DNA of 47,445 bases from Bacteroidia bacterium (GCA_030433135.1 JAUILF010000007.1:1-47445), one strand, 5' to 3'. Counted from the stretch's first letter, positions 10,012 through 21,231 are shown. Numbers and translations: made by a program. The notes: a model not told the origin generated them from the letters alone.

Positions 10012-13000
10012 ATGAAAAAAATCACGTTAACCTTTATGGCATTGTGTCTGTTTACTTCTTGGGCACATGGACAAATCAGTGCCAAACTGATGCGATATAT
10101 GGATGTATCTGAAACTCAGATTGTGTTTGTTTATGGAGGAGATATCTGGATTGTGTCAAAAGAGGGAGGCATGGCTACCCAACTTACGCATTCACCGGGT
10201 GAGGAATCATGGCCTCGGTTTTCACCGGATGGATCTAAGATCGGATATACAGCCAGTTATCGTGGCAATATGGATGTCTATACATTACCTACTTCAGGAG
10301 GACTTCCGCAGCGGGTAACCTGGCAGTCCTTTCCTGACCGGATGATTGAATGGCATCCAGATGGGGAGCAAGTACTTTTTGCTTCACGTCGTGAGTTGGG
10401 ACAAAGATCTTCGCGTCAGTTCTTTTTGGTTTCGGAGGAGGGAGGTATACCACAAAAACTCGACATTCCATATGGTGAGCTAGCATCCTTTTCACCCAAT
10501 GGTGAACAATTGGCATACATTACCAAGATTACTGAGAACTATCCGTTTAAGCGTTACCGGGGCGGACTTGCTTCCGACATATTACTATATGATTTCTCTT
10601 CCGGGCAGGTTGAAAAGATCACGGATAACCCGGCCAACGATGGCAAACCAGCATGGGCTGGAGACAAAATCTATTTTTTGTCCGACCAGGGAGATGAAAT
10701 GAGATTAAACATATGGTCTTATGATACGAACAACCAAAGTACCCGTCAGGTGACTCATTTTACCGATTTTGACATCTCCTTCTTGTCTGCCGGACCTCAA
10801 GATCTGGTTTTTGAGGTTGGTGGTGATCTGCATTTACTGGATCTTGCCACTGAAAGTGACAGGGTGGTTGAGGTAGATGTAATCAGTGACCTTTCGATCG
10901 AAATGCCCAGAAAGGAAGATGTAAGGCGCAATATCCAGAATGTGACAGTAGCACCAAAGTCCCGGAGGGTCATTTTTGAAGCAAGAGGAGAATTGTTTAA
11001 TGTGCCGGCAAAGGATGGATATGTTGTAAATATGACCCGTTCCAGTGGTGCGTTTGATCACAGTCCTGCCTGGTCACCAGATGGGGAGTTTGTCGCTTTC
11101 TGGAGTGATCAGAGTGGAGAATACGAAATTCATTTGCACTCCGTGAGAGATGAAACGACTCGCCAGATCTCTAACCGGGGAAGTGGGTATGGATACAATC
11201 TTAATTGGTCACCGGATAGTAAGAAAATTGCCTTCATTGACGAAAAGAACGACATCTCGATATTGGATCTCGATACGGAGGAGATCCGTGTGGTTGATAA
11301 TGCAGATTGGAATGTAGGCCATGGTAGTCGTTATGGCTACACAATTGAGTGGTCTCCCAATTCAGAGTGGATTACTTATACCAAGGGGCTGGAGAATGCC
11401 AACAATGCGGTCTTTGTCTGCAATGTGATGGATGATGAAGTTTTCCAGGTTACCAGTGGGTTTTACCAGGATTCTGATCCGGTTTTTGGAAAGGATAGTA
11501 AGTATTTGTTTTTTCTCACTAACCGCACGCTTTCTGCAGCATATTCAGACATGGGAGATGGTACATGGATTTACCCTAATGCTACCCGAATCGCGTCTCT
11601 GAGTCTTACCCCCGATGCACCTTCACTACTGGCCCCGCAAAACGATAGCCTGGAGCTGGAAGACAAAGAGGACGAAAAGGAAGATGAAGAATCTCCAGAT
11701 TCGGAAGGTGATGATGGAGAAGAGGAGCAAGACGAGGAAGAGGGAGAAGAAGTTGAAAAGGACGAGGAAGAGGAAGTGGAAAGACTGGTGATAGATTTTG
11801 ATAATATCGAATCTCGATTAAAGATGCTTCCACCAGATGCCGGCAACATAGGAGGGATTGCCACTTTTGATGGAAAAATTGTCTATTTGCGGTTTCCGAA
11901 TACAGGTTCAGGTAGCCGGTCGGCATCTTTGGTTGTTTATGACCTGAAAGATCGCGAAGAGAAGACGATCATCGAAAATGTGCAAGGTGGTGCCGTGACT
12001 GCTGACGGCAAGGCTTTGATCGTAAGAAGTAACGGTAAATATGGAATCGTAAAGCCCGCACCAAACCAAAAGATTAAGGATCCTATTCCCACGGATGGCC
12101 TGGTTATGGATTTGGTGCCCAAAGATGAATGGCGCCAGATTTTTAACGATACCTGGCGAAGACATCGTGACTTTTTCTATGACCCGAATATGCACGGTGT
12201 AGATTGGAATGCCCTTAGGGAGCAATATGGTACGTTGATTGAAGATGCACGAACAAGATGGGACGTCACCAACATACAGTCTAACCTGGTTTCTGAACTC
12301 AGTGCCGGACATACCTACTCATCCGGAGGTGATGTGGAAAGAGTCAATGCTGTACAGACAGGTTTTCTGGGTATTGACTGGGAACTGACCGGTGGAAAAT
12401 ATCGGATCAAGAGAATCGTAAAACCAGCACCCTGGGATGTGGAGGTCAGGTCACCATTTGATCAACCAGGAGTTGACGTCGAAACTGGCGACGCGATTCT
12501 GGCAGTGAACGGGATCCCATTGGCAGTCGATAAAGATCCATACGCCATGTTTGAGGGATTGGCTGGTAAAACAGTAATGTTGGAAATAGAGAATGAAGAG
12601 GGCAATCATCGTGAGATTATCGTTGAGTGTTTGAGTCAGGGGGAAGAACAACATCTCAGATACCTGGAATGGATCGAGCGCAACAGATTGATGGTCGATA
12701 GTTTGTCCGATGGCAAACTTGGTTATGTCTACATGTCTAATACCAGTAGCCGGGGACAGCTGGAGCTTGTAAAGATGTATTATGGTCAACTGGACAAGAA
12801 GGGTTTTGTCATTGATGAGCGATTCAATGGAGGAGGCCAATTGGCGGACCGGTTTTTGGAATTGATTCAAAGGCCGGTAGTATATAACCTGCACTGGCGA
12901 CATGGAAAAGACCATACCTGGCCAATCAAGGCCAATACAGGCCCGGTCGGAATGTTAATCAATGGGTGGGCCGGATCCGGCGGCGACGGATTGCCCTGGG

Positions 13001-13335
13001 CTTTTCAGGAATTGGAAGCTGGTCCGATTGTGGGTGAAAGAACACTGGGTATTCTGGTGGGACCAGCCACCGGACATCGCCTGATTGATGGTGGCCGGAT
13101 TACGGTACCCGGGGCCAGGCTATACGATAATGACGGGCATTGGTTTTGGGAAGGTGAGGGGGTAACTCCTGATATTGAGGTTTGGGATGATCCCAACCTG
13201 TTGATGGAAGGCCGTGATCCTCAGATGGAGCGTGTAGTCTCAGAGGTGTTAAAGCTATTGGAAACCAATCCACCCATGAAGACACCGGCACCGGACCTGG
13301 AAGATCGAACGGCAGAAGGGTTGCGGGGAAAATAG
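10012..13335 (+). CDS. Tricorn protease-like S41 family peptidase (beta-propeller + PDZ + S41)
   Basis: 1107 aa; signal peptide, repeated SPDG/WSPDG propeller motifs, PDZ-like GDAILAVNGIPL, FNGGGQLADRFLELI, catalytic-Ser region INGWAGSGGDGLPWAF. Confidence 0.9.
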   Translation: MKKITLTFMALCLFTSWAHGQISAKLMRYMDVSETQIVFVYGGDIWIVSKEGGMATQLTHSPGEESWPRFSPDGSKIGYTASYRGNMDVYTLPTSGGLPQRVTWQSFPDRMIEWHPDGEQVLFASRRELGQRSSRQFFLVSEEGGIPQKLDIPYGELASFSPNGEQLAYITKITENYPFKRYRGGLASDILLYDFSSGQVEKITDNPANDGKPAWAGDKIYFLSDQGDEMRLNIWSYDTNNQSTRQVTHFTDFDISFLSAGPQDLVFEVGGDLHLLDLATESDRVVEVDVISDLSIEMPRKEDVRRNIQNVTVAPKSRRVIFEARGELFNVPAKDGYVVNMTRSSGAFDHSPAWSPDGEFVAFWSDQSGEYEIHLHSVRDETTRQISNRGSGYGYNLNWSPDSKKIAFIDEKNDISILDLDTEEIRVVDNADWNVGHGSRYGYTIEWSPNSEWITYTKGLENANNAVFVCNVMDDEVFQVTSGFYQDSDPVFGKDSKYLFFLTNRTLSAAYSDMGDGTWIYPNATRIASLSLTPDAPSLLAPQNDSLELEDKEDEKEDEESPDSEGDDGEEEQDEEEGEEVEKDEEEEVERLVIDFDNIESRLKMLPPDAGNIGGIATFDGKIVYLRFPNTGSGSRSASLVVYDLKDREEKTIIENVQGGAVTADGKALIVRSNGKYGIVKPAPNQKIKDPIPTDGLVMDLVPKDEWRQIFNDTWRRHRDFFYDPNMHGVDWNALREQYGTLIEDARTRWDVTNIQSNLVSELSAGHTYSSGGDVERVNAVQTGFLGIDWELTGGKYRIKRIVKPAPWDVEVRSPFDQPGVDVETGDAILAVNGIPLAVDKDPYAMFEGLAGKTVMLEIENEEGNHREIIVECLSQGEEQHLRYLEWIERNRLMVDSLSDGKLGYVYMSNTSSRGQLELVKMYYGQLDKKGFVIDERFNGGGQLADRFLELIQRPVVYNLHWRHGKDHTWPIKANTGPVGMLINGWAGSGGDGLPWAFQELEAGPIVGERTLGILVGPATGHRLIDGGRITVPGARLYDNDGHWFWEGEGVTPDIEVWDDPNLLMEGRDPQMERVVSEVLKLLETNPPMKTPAPDLEDRTAEGLRGK

Positions 13336-13494
13336 CTTGAAGGGCTGGTTCAGAGGACTGGAGTGAGATAGTCCGTTGCATGTCGGTTTCACCTACCTCA
13401 TTTCGAAGAAGAGATGAAGCAGGAAGATTCAGACTTCGGACAACCATGGGCATTTAATTCGAGGGTACCCTAAACCTTAAACCCTAAACCCCTT

Positions 13495-13893
13495 TCATTC
13501 ATACCTCTTGAATCGTTTGCTTCTGAATTTACTTGGTTCTCCGGTAGATGTAATTCGCCTGTATCGTCTATAACCTCTCCAGGCAATAAAGCCACCTCCC
13601 AGGATCGCACCGAATTTGATGATGTATCGACTGGTAGAACTCGAGTAGTCGGTGAATTCTCCCAGATAGCCAAGTAAGAGAATCCCGGCACCTACCAGAA
13701 GTTGTATGAGGGCTCCCTGCTTGCCGGTTGTTTTCTTAATATAATCCACTTCAAATTCCTGAAGGTGAGCGATGATGTGGCCTTTTTCTTCCGGGGACAG
13801 GGGGTACTTTTTCAGTTCATTGTCTATGAAATAGGAGTCCTTGCCCTTCCTGATCAGGTGCTCCATTTCCTCTATGATAGGGTCTAAATCCAT
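13495..13893 (-). CDS. Small uncharacterised membrane protein
   Basis: 132 aa ORF with two hydrophobic stretches (ALIQLLVGAGILLLGYL; FGAILGGGFIAW) and a basic C-terminus. Confidence 0.6.
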   Translation of the reverse strand: MDLDPIIEEMEHLIRKGKDSYFIDNELKKYPLSPEEKGHIIAHLQEFEVDYIKKTTGKQGALIQLLVGAGILLLGYLGEFTDYSSSTSRYIIKFGAILGGGFIAWRGYRRYRRITSTGEPSKFRSKRFKRYE

Positions 13894-13950
13894 TTGTATC
13901 TATGAGATTTACTTAAAAATACCAAATGGGAAATCTACTGCATAGTCTTA

Positions 13951-14541
13951 TTAAAGAGAAAACAGCAACATGATAGAGAGAAGAGATGAAAACCCCGGAT
14001 TTGCCAGCAGTTGCTTCTTTAGTGCCTGCTTGCCTTTGTTTAGTTGGACTTTAACCGTATTGGAGGAGATTTGTAGTTGCTTTGCAATAGTTTGATTATC
14101 CTTTCCTTCCAGATAGCGCATCCTAAAAATCTGCTTCCTTCTTCCCGGTAACGAATCAATCATGTGGTTGAGCATATGCAACTTTTCGGTTTCCAGCACT
14201 ACCTGTTCACCTGTCTTGGGCAGCTGCAACTCATATTGACGGATAAACTGCTCTCGTTGATCCCGATTTCGGGCAATCTTTTTCAGGTAGTTAAAAGCTG
14301 TGTCTTTCGCTAGTTTGTATATGAGAGGTTCAATTTTTTCATACTGCGAAAATACTTCTTGCTTTCGCCATAGTAAGAAAAACACATCTGCCGTCGCTTC
14401 TTCGGCCAGGTAGGGAAGTCGGAGAAACCTCAGACAATAGCTATACACCAAACGCTCATACTTTGTAAACAAAGAGTTGAATTGCCTGGTATGATCAGCA
14501 GACTTCTGGTCACTTGGTTTTGTAACGTTTTTCTGTTTCAA
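13951..14541 (-). CDS. ECF-type RNA polymerase sigma-70 factor
   Basis: 196 aa; YERLVYSYCLRFLRLPYLAEEATADVFFLLWR (region 2), RMRYLEGKDNQTIAKQLQISSNTVKVQLNKGKQALKK (region 4). Divergent from fecR. Confidence 0.92.
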   Translation of the reverse strand: MKQKNVTKPSDQKSADHTRQFNSLFTKYERLVYSYCLRFLRLPYLAEEATADVFFLLWRKQEVFSQYEKIEPLIYKLAKDTAFNYLKKIARNRDQREQFIRQYELQLPKTGEQVVLETEKLHMLNHMIDSLPGRRKQIFRMRYLEGKDNQTIAKQLQISSNTVKVQLNKGKQALKKQLLANPGFSSLLSIMLLFSL

Positions 14542-14721
14542 GTCCTTTGGCAGTAGTTGTGACTAGAAAGTTAGAAAAATGATCAAAACGGAGTTAGTGA
14601 TTCGATAGAAAATAACAGTATAAATTCACAACAATTGGAATTATTGGGCTGTCAGATGGAAAGTTGAAAGAAAAATTGGTCTGGAGTAATCCTTTTTGAC
14701 TTTCACATTGGTGTACTATGT

Positions 14722-15747
14722 ATGAGCCATGAGAGTCTAAAAAACAATCTCCTACGCAAGTTATATCAGGGAACCTGTACTCGTGACGAACTTATACAGC
14801 TATTTGATCTCCTGTCTGATCCGTCGGTAGATTCCCCACCAGCCGTGATGCAGGAATTGCTGCAAAATTTGGAGCAGACAGTCCCGGATGATCCGGAACG
14901 GATAGCCCGGATTCAGGCGAGGATTGCTCAAAAGAAAAATTATTCAGTATCCAGTGATAAAGCACAAAAGCGTAGCAGATGGGGGAAAAAAATAAAGGAA
15001 TGGCAAATTGCAGCGACTATTTTGACTCTTTTTGCTGCTGCAACCTGGTTGTTGGGGAGCAACTTCCTGTCTTCAAACGATATATATAATACAGACTTTG
15101 GTGAAATCATCGAAGTTGAACTGCCCGATGGTTCTCAGGTCTCCCTCAACGGAAACTCAAGACTGGAACTACAAGGTTCATGGAAGGAGGGGGAAGACCG
15201 AAGGGTGTTATTACATGGAGAAGCCTACTTTAAGGTAAAGAAGAAGCCGGCTACCAATGCTAAGTTTAGTGTGGTGACAGCGGACGTAACGGTTAATGTG
15301 CTGGGTACTTCTTTTAACGTGAACACACATCAATCAGAAACCAGGGTTTTTCTTGAGGAGGGCGATGTAAGTATAGAGCTTGAGGATTCACCTCAACTGA
15401 TTGCTCTCAAACCCGGCCAGGTACTGCGTTATTCAGCAGTAGAGAAGAAGTTGATACCTCCTGAGGAGATAGAAGAAGACCTGGAAGTCTCCTGGAAGGC
15501 CGGTATTATGGAATTTAGAAACACACCTCTTAACAATATTCTGTTACGGATTGCAGATGCTCATCATCTCGATTTCACCATTGCTGACGATGAGCTGAAA
15601 AACCGGGAGTTTACGCTGGCATTACCCACCGGTGATATGGATGTTACCATGCAAATACTCAGCAAGACGACCGGAACACTGATCAATAAGGAAAACGGAG
15701 AATATGTATTAAGAATAAAACCGGAAAAAGAAAAAGAAGAGGATTAA
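14722..15747 (+). CDS. FecR family anti-sigma factor
   Basis: 341 aa; single TM, EVELPDGSQVSLNGNSRLE, VLLHGEAYFKVKK, VLGTSFNVNTH; C-terminal DUF4974-like region. Confidence 0.92.
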   Translation: MSHESLKNNLLRKLYQGTCTRDELIQLFDLLSDPSVDSPPAVMQELLQNLEQTVPDDPERIARIQARIAQKKNYSVSSDKAQKRSRWGKKIKEWQIAATILTLFAAATWLLGSNFLSSNDIYNTDFGEIIEVELPDGSQVSLNGNSRLELQGSWKEGEDRRVLLHGEAYFKVKKKPATNAKFSVVTADVTVNVLGTSFNVNTHQSETRVFLEEGDVSIELEDSPQLIALKPGQVLRYSAVEKKLIPPEEIEEDLEVSWKAGIMEFRNTPLNNILLRIADAHHLDFTIADDELKNREFTLALPTGDMDVTMQILSKTTGTLINKENGEYVLRIKPEKEKEED

Positions 15748-15814
15748 ACCCTATGTATTGGCCTACACTGGTAATATCCCCTTCTATTTAGTGACTTTAA
15801 AAACGGACAAAATT

Positions 15815-18800
15815 ATGAATTTCTTACTGCTACACAAAAGGTGTGGATCTTCGATCCCCACCTTTCTGGCTGTGTTGATGCTGGGCTTTCCAGTTATTGG
15901 TGCTGCCACTGCTTCGTTCGTGGACCAGGAACGTTTCCTGACCGAAGTTTTTGACGAGCTGGGTGAAAAATATCAGGTCTTCTTTAACTACGAGGCAAAA
16001 TCCCTACACGGGGTGAAAGTCGACTTTGAGTTTCGAAAGGAGGAGAAGCTTCAACAGGCAGTCGACCGGTTGCTCGCTCAGACCGATCTGCGTTATGACG
16101 TAGTGGATGAGCGTTACTTTATTATTTATCATGATAACAAACAAAGCCGCAAAAGTGCCCGTAAGATTGAGCGCAAGCTCAAACAACTGAACAATTTGCA
16201 GCGAAAGTCTGATGTGAAGGTGCATCGGAACTCAGGTGATCAATCTTTTGATCGTACCAGGGTGTTGCTGGAAGCCGTGGCTGCTCAGGCCCCAAGAGTA
16301 AATGTAACAGGGACCGTGCTGGATGAAACTGGTGAGCCACTCATTGGTGTGACCGTTCTGATTGAAGGAACCACCACCGGAACGGTAACTGACTTCGACG
16401 GAACCTTCGAGATTGATGTCGAGGATGAAAATGCCAGCCTGGTGTTTTCGTATACCGGATACCTGACCAAGACCATACCACTGGAAGGCAGGTCTCAACT
16501 TGACATTATTATGGAGGTAGAGGTTTCTGCATTGGAAGAAGTGGTTGTTGTGGGATACGGAACGCAAAAGAAGGTAAATCTAACCGGGGCCGTTGCTTCA
16601 GTGGGTAGCGAATCTCTGGAAAAGCGACCTATAGCCAGTACCGGTATGGGGTTGCAAGGGCTGATACCAAATCTCAACATCTCCATAAGAAACGGTGATC
16701 CGACCCGGGAAGCCGATTTCAATATTCGGGGATATGAATCCATTAACGGTGGTAACCCGCTGATCCTGGTAGATGGTGTTCCTATGGATATCGAGCGTAT
16801 TAATCCGAACGATATCGCTAGTGTCAATGTCTTGAAAGACGCTTCTGCAGCCGCGGTTTACGGGGCGCGGGCAGCTTTTGGTGTGATCCTCGTTGAAACC
16901 AAAAAAGGAAAATCCGGAAAAGTTAACATCAACCTTTCTACGGAATTATCTGCTGCCAAACCCATTTTTAACATGGATCCGGTAACCGATCCATATACTT
17001 TCGTTACGGCCAGAAATATGGCCAACATCCGAACCAATGGTGCTCCTTCATACACGGACGAATTTGTGGCAGCAACGAAAGCTTTTTCAGATGGTACCGG
17101 ACCCGAATGGGGAGTGGTGGATGGAGTGTTGCAATACTATGGTTACAATCATTACCAGGAAGATCTGATGACTGATTATGCTCCTCAACAGAAGTATGAT
17201 ATGAGTGTTTCAGGAGCTACCGAAGGCGCCAACTATTATGTGTCATTTGGTCTGTTGAACAAAGATGGATACCTGGACAGCGACAATAATGAAAACTTCA
17301 AGCGCTATAATGCATTGGCCAAGATCGATTTCCAGGTAAACAATTGGCTCAGTCTGGACGAAAAAGTAGTATTTAACTCTCAGGTGAGTGATAAACCTCA
17401 CTTCTATAATTGGGATGTTAACATCAATACGGTGGCACGGGTAAATCCCATATTACCGATAAAATTTCCAGACCTGGATCATTATCTGGAACCGGGTGAC
17501 CGAGATGAGTTTGCCCAGTATATTGGCCGTGATTTTGCCAGCCTCAATTTCTTTCCCTACCTCGAGCAGGGTGGAAGAGAGACCTTCACCGTCAATGACC
17601 TTTGGCTAACCCAGGGGATTAACATCACGCCATTTAATGGTTTTCGTATCCGGGGAGAATTTTCCTACAACACCTACCATAGGAATTACGAAGATGTAGC
17701 CAGCAAGGTAGAAGTGATTGAAAACCGAGACCTGACCGGCCTGATCATAGGCAACGGATTTAGCGGCAATGACTGGATCAATACGCGCTCTGACTACAAT
17801 CAGTATTATGTACTCAACACCTATGCAGAATATGTACACGATGCCATGGAATCCCATTTTTTCAAGGCTATGGTCGGCTTCAATCAGGAATTTGGTCGCT
17901 ATACACATACCAGGGCACAGGCAAATACACTTATTACGCCGTTGGTTCCGGATCTTAATGCAACTACAGGAACACAGCAGACCTTTGGTGGTAAGAGTGA
18001 AGTGGCCATTCGCGGAGTATTCTACCGGTTGAATTACATCTATCGGGACAAATACCTCTTTGAGGCTAACGGCCGTTACGATGGGACCTCGAGATTCCCG
18101 CAGGATGATCGTTTTGGGTTCTTTCCGTCCTTTTCAGTGGGTTGGAGAATATCTGAAGAAGGCTTTATGGATGGCACCCGGGGTTGGCTGGACAACCTTA
18201 AGTTAAGGGCTTCATATGGAGAGTTGGGTAACCAGATTATCACAGATAACAACGGAAACCAAATCTTTTACCCATATGTGGCCACCATGGGAATAGGTAC
18301 ATCTCCTTATATGTTGTCCAATACTCGTATACCCTTTGTTTCCGCAGCCGGGCTGGTTAGTCCAACGTTGACCTGGGAAAAAGTGATTTCCAGAAACCTG
18401 GGTATTGACATTACGATCTTGAATCAAAGGCTGGATTTCTCCTTTGATATTTATACTCGTGATACCAGAGATATGCTGACAGATGTAGAATATCCTGCCA
18501 TCCTTGGTACGGACGCTCCCCAGGCTAATGCAGCCGATCTGCGTACCGCAGGTTGGGAAGGTTCGCTCACCTGGCGCGATCGGATCGGTGGAGGTGATTT
18601 TAGTTATGACGTGACTTTTGCCCTTTCCGACTGGCAGACCGAGATCACTAAATATGACAATCCAACAGGTGCTCTTAGTGAATACTATGAAGGACAGAAA
18701 ATTGGAGAAATATGGGGATTTGAAACCGTTGGTATTTTCCAATCAGATGCAGATGTAGATGCAGCTCCTGATCAGTCCAATATAGGAGCCAACTGGAGAA

Positions 18801-19417
18801 TGGGTGATATTCAATATGCCGATTTGAATGGAGATGGAGAGATCAGCAGAGGTAACGAAACTCTGGATGACCCTGGTGATTTGACCATTATTGGTAATTC
18901 CACTCCCAGGCTTAATTTTGGTATTAACCTTAATGTCCGCTGGAGAAACTTGTCTTTGCGTACTTTCTTCCAGGGAATTGGCAAGCGTGATTACTGGCCA
19001 TCGAGTGGTAACTGGACCTGGTTCTTCCCATTCAATGCCGGTCATGTGGAGAATTACTTCATTACAGATTCCTGGACTGAAGATAATCGGGATGCCTATT
19101 TCCCGGCTGCTCATATCTCTACTAACGACAAGAAAAACCTGCAGGTTCAGTCCCGTTTCATACAGCAGGCCAGTTACATGCGTTTGAAAAACCTGACCCT
19201 GAGTTACGATTTTTCTCCTGCTCTGGTGCAGAGATTGGGTATGACTGGTGCGCAGGTATATATCGCTGGTATGAACCTGTTTGAGATTACGAAGATTCGC
19301 AAGCCGTTGGATCCGGAATCATTGCATACCAACGTTCTTTCGGGTGAAAATTTCAATGGTGCGGTTGAGTACCCCATGCAGAGAATTTATTCCTTCGGAG
19401 CTAACATTACTTTTTAA
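15815..19417 (+). CDS. SusC/RagA family TonB-linked outer membrane protein with N-terminal STN domain
   Basis: ORF open from 15758, likely start Met at 15815. STN-like N-terminus, carboxypeptidase-regulatory-like domain GTVLDETGEPLIGVTVLIEG, plug VVVGYGTQKKVNLTGAV, ADLNGDGEIS near C-terminus. Confidence 0.93.
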   Translation: MNFLLLHKRCGSSIPTFLAVLMLGFPVIGAATASFVDQERFLTEVFDELGEKYQVFFNYEAKSLHGVKVDFEFRKEEKLQQAVDRLLAQTDLRYDVVDERYFIIYHDNKQSRKSARKIERKLKQLNNLQRKSDVKVHRNSGDQSFDRTRVLLEAVAAQAPRVNVTGTVLDETGEPLIGVTVLIEGTTTGTVTDFDGTFEIDVEDENASLVFSYTGYLTKTIPLEGRSQLDIIMEVEVSALEEVVVVGYGTQKKVNLTGAVASVGSESLEKRPIASTGMGLQGLIPNLNISIRNGDPTREADFNIRGYESINGGNPLILVDGVPMDIERINPNDIASVNVLKDASAAAVYGARAAFGVILVETKKGKSGKVNINLSTELSAAKPIFNMDPVTDPYTFVTARNMANIRTNGAPSYTDEFVAATKAFSDGTGPEWGVVDGVLQYYGYNHYQEDLMTDYAPQQKYDMSVSGATEGANYYVSFGLLNKDGYLDSDNNENFKRYNALAKIDFQVNNWLSLDEKVVFNSQVSDKPHFYNWDVNINTVARVNPILPIKFPDLDHYLEPGDRDEFAQYIGRDFASLNFFPYLEQGGRETFTVNDLWLTQGINITPFNGFRIRGEFSYNTYHRNYEDVASKVEVIENRDLTGLIIGNGFSGNDWINTRSDYNQYYVLNTYAEYVHDAMESHFFKAMVGFNQEFGRYTHTRAQANTLITPLVPDLNATTGTQQTFGGKSEVAIRGVFYRLNYIYRDKYLFEANGRYDGTSRFPQDDRFGFFPSFSVGWRISEEGFMDGTRGWLDNLKLRASYGELGNQIITDNNGNQIFYPYVATMGIGTSPYMLSNTRIPFVSAAGLVSPTLTWEKVISRNLGIDITILNQRLDFSFDIYTRDTRDMLTDVEYPAILGTDAPQANAADLRTAGWEGSLTWRDRIGGGDFSYDVTFALSDWQTEITKYDNPTGALSEYYEGQKIGEIWGFETVGIFQSDADVDAAPDQSNIGANWRMGDIQYADLNGDGEISRGNETLDDPGDLTIIGNSTPRLNFGINLNVRWRNLSLRTFFQGIGKRDYWPSSGNWTWFFPFNAGHVENYFITDSWTEDNRDAYFPAAHISTNDKKNLQVQSRFIQQASYMRLKNLTLSYDFSPALVQRLGMTGAQVYIAGMNLFEITKIRKPLDPESLHTNVLSGENFNGAVEYPMQRIYSFGANITF

Positions 19418-19436
19418 CCACCAGAAAACATTCGAA

Positions 19437-21206
19437 ATGAAGAATATGAAATATATAATAGTCCTTGCAACCCTCATTTTGGTGAGTTGCAACAACGATT
19501 TTCTGGAAAGATATCCACTGGATGAAATCAGTAATGAGACTTTCTGGAATACAGAGAATGACCTGGCTGTTTACAATAACAGTATCTATGACCGGGCTCG
19601 TAATGATAATGAAGTCCCGATTTTGATGGCTCATGATGACGGATTTGACAGTCATCGATATGGCATTTGGTACATGGATGAGTTTACGGACAATATTGCG
19701 CCCCGACACTCTCGTCATACCCGTTATCAGCAAGTAAGAGCCGGTAAACACCCTGTTCCACCTGAGCCTCAATGGTTTGGGTATCGTGATGGCACTTGGG
19801 AGTTTGTCCGTGCGATTAATGTGGGGCTTGACAATTATCAGAAGGCTAGTATACCTCAGGAAGTGATCGATAAGTATGCGGGAGAAGCCCGGTTGTTTCG
19901 TGCCTGGGTCTATGCAGATAAGGTCTCCAAGTTTGGAGATGCTCCCTGGGTGGATCACGAACTTACCATTGATTCAGAGGAGCTAAATGCTCCCAGGACA
20001 CCGCGTGAGGAAGTCATGGCTAACGTATTAGAAGATCTGAACTTCGCTACCCAGGCCCTTCCCGATGACTGGGGAGATGGTGGTGGACCGGGCAGGTTGA
20101 ATAGGTGGGCTGCCTTGCTGGTCAAATCCAGAATATGCCTCTTTGAAGGTACATGGAGGAAATACCACGGAGGATCTAATCCGGATATGTGGTTGCAGGA
20201 AGCTGCCGATGCAGCTAAGGAAGTGATGGATAATGGTCCATATGAGTTGTATGTTACGGGTGACATCGAGCATGACTACAACGCCATTCACCGCGTGACT
20301 GCTGATCTGACCGGTGTACCTGAAGTTATGTACTGGAGAAGGTATTTGCTGGGAGTATTTACCAATCACGTTCAGAGTTATCACCGGGGTTACAATGGAG
20401 GTGCTACTAAGAGCATGGTAGAAGACTATCTATGTACTGATGGGCTGCCCATCACTTTGTCACCCCTGTACCAGGGAGATGCCCAGATTGAAGATGTTTT
20501 TGAAAATCGTGATCCACGGCTGAGGCAAACTATTTTACATCCTGATGATGTGCAGTTTTATGGATATGGAAATAACGACACCAGGCCTTATCCTCGCTTG
20601 CGTGGTATGGAAGGTGGTCAGACCATTGAAACCGGATACCATATCATCAAGGTATATGATGTGAACACTGCCTATGCTACCTACAATACTTCCAACACAC
20701 CGGCTATCATCATGAGGTTTGGTGAAGTATTGCTCAACTATGCCGAAGCAATGGCTGAACTGGGTACCATAACTCAGGGAGACCTGGACATCAGTATAAA
20801 TCTCCTCAGAGATCGGGTGGGTATGCCGCATCTGGACATGAACAATGTTCCGGTTGATCCCCGGTATGAAGACGATGGAGTAAGTCCGCTTATCGTAGAA
20901 ATCAGGAGAGAACGAAGAGTGGAGTTATTTATGGAAGGATTCAGATATAATGATCTGCGTCGTTGGAAGCAGGGTAAAAAGCTGGAACAGCCGGATCTGG
21001 GTATGCGTTGGGATGATGCCGCTATTGAACGTTATCCGCTGGCCAATGTGGTATCCACAATGGTAGATGGTGTACCATATATCGACATTTATCAGGGAAC
21101 GGATTGGGCCGATCCGGTGTTTGACGAAAGTAAACACTACTTGTGGCCTATACCGCTGACAGTTATTGCACAGAATCCCAATATTCAGCAGAACCCGGGT
21201 TGGTAG
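19437..21206 (+). CDS. RagB/SusD family nutrient-uptake lipoprotein
   Basis: Likely start at 19437 (MKNMKYIIVLATLILVSCNNDFLERYPLDEISNETFW, lipobox); C-terminal RRERRVELFMEGFRYNDLRRWKQGK and LWPIP. Confidence 0.93.
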   Translation: MKNMKYIIVLATLILVSCNNDFLERYPLDEISNETFWNTENDLAVYNNSIYDRARNDNEVPILMAHDDGFDSHRYGIWYMDEFTDNIAPRHSRHTRYQQVRAGKHPVPPEPQWFGYRDGTWEFVRAINVGLDNYQKASIPQEVIDKYAGEARLFRAWVYADKVSKFGDAPWVDHELTIDSEELNAPRTPREEVMANVLEDLNFATQALPDDWGDGGGPGRLNRWAALLVKSRICLFEGTWRKYHGGSNPDMWLQEAADAAKEVMDNGPYELYVTGDIEHDYNAIHRVTADLTGVPEVMYWRRYLLGVFTNHVQSYHRGYNGGATKSMVEDYLCTDGLPITLSPLYQGDAQIEDVFENRDPRLRQTILHPDDVQFYGYGNNDTRPYPRLRGMEGGQTIETGYHIIKVYDVNTAYATYNTSNTPAIIMRFGEVLLNYAEAMAELGTITQGDLDISINLLRDRVGMPHLDMNNVPVDPRYEDDGVSPLIVEIRRERRVELFMEGFRYNDLRRWKQGKKLEQPDLGMRWDDAAIERYPLANVVSTMVDGVPYIDIYQGTDWADPVFDESKHYLWPIPLTVIAQNPNIQQNPGW

Positions 21207-21231
21207 TCAGTAATTAAAGTTTAGATATTTG

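Noticed and set aside
11571-11864. Ser-rich antisense ORF
   Set aside because: Mirror of the GAA/GAG/GAC-rich acidic insertion in the tricorn-type protease; no independent coding support.
13468-13491. Telomere-like heptads CCCTAAACCTTAAACCCTAAACCC
   Set aside because: Only about three imperfect units in an internal intergenic region between convergent genes; too short to infer function.
16285-16827. Several antisense ORFs over the SusC gene (16232-16567, 16285-16476, 16495-16827)
   Set aside because: Fully inside a strongly supported coding region on the other strand, with no recognisable domains.
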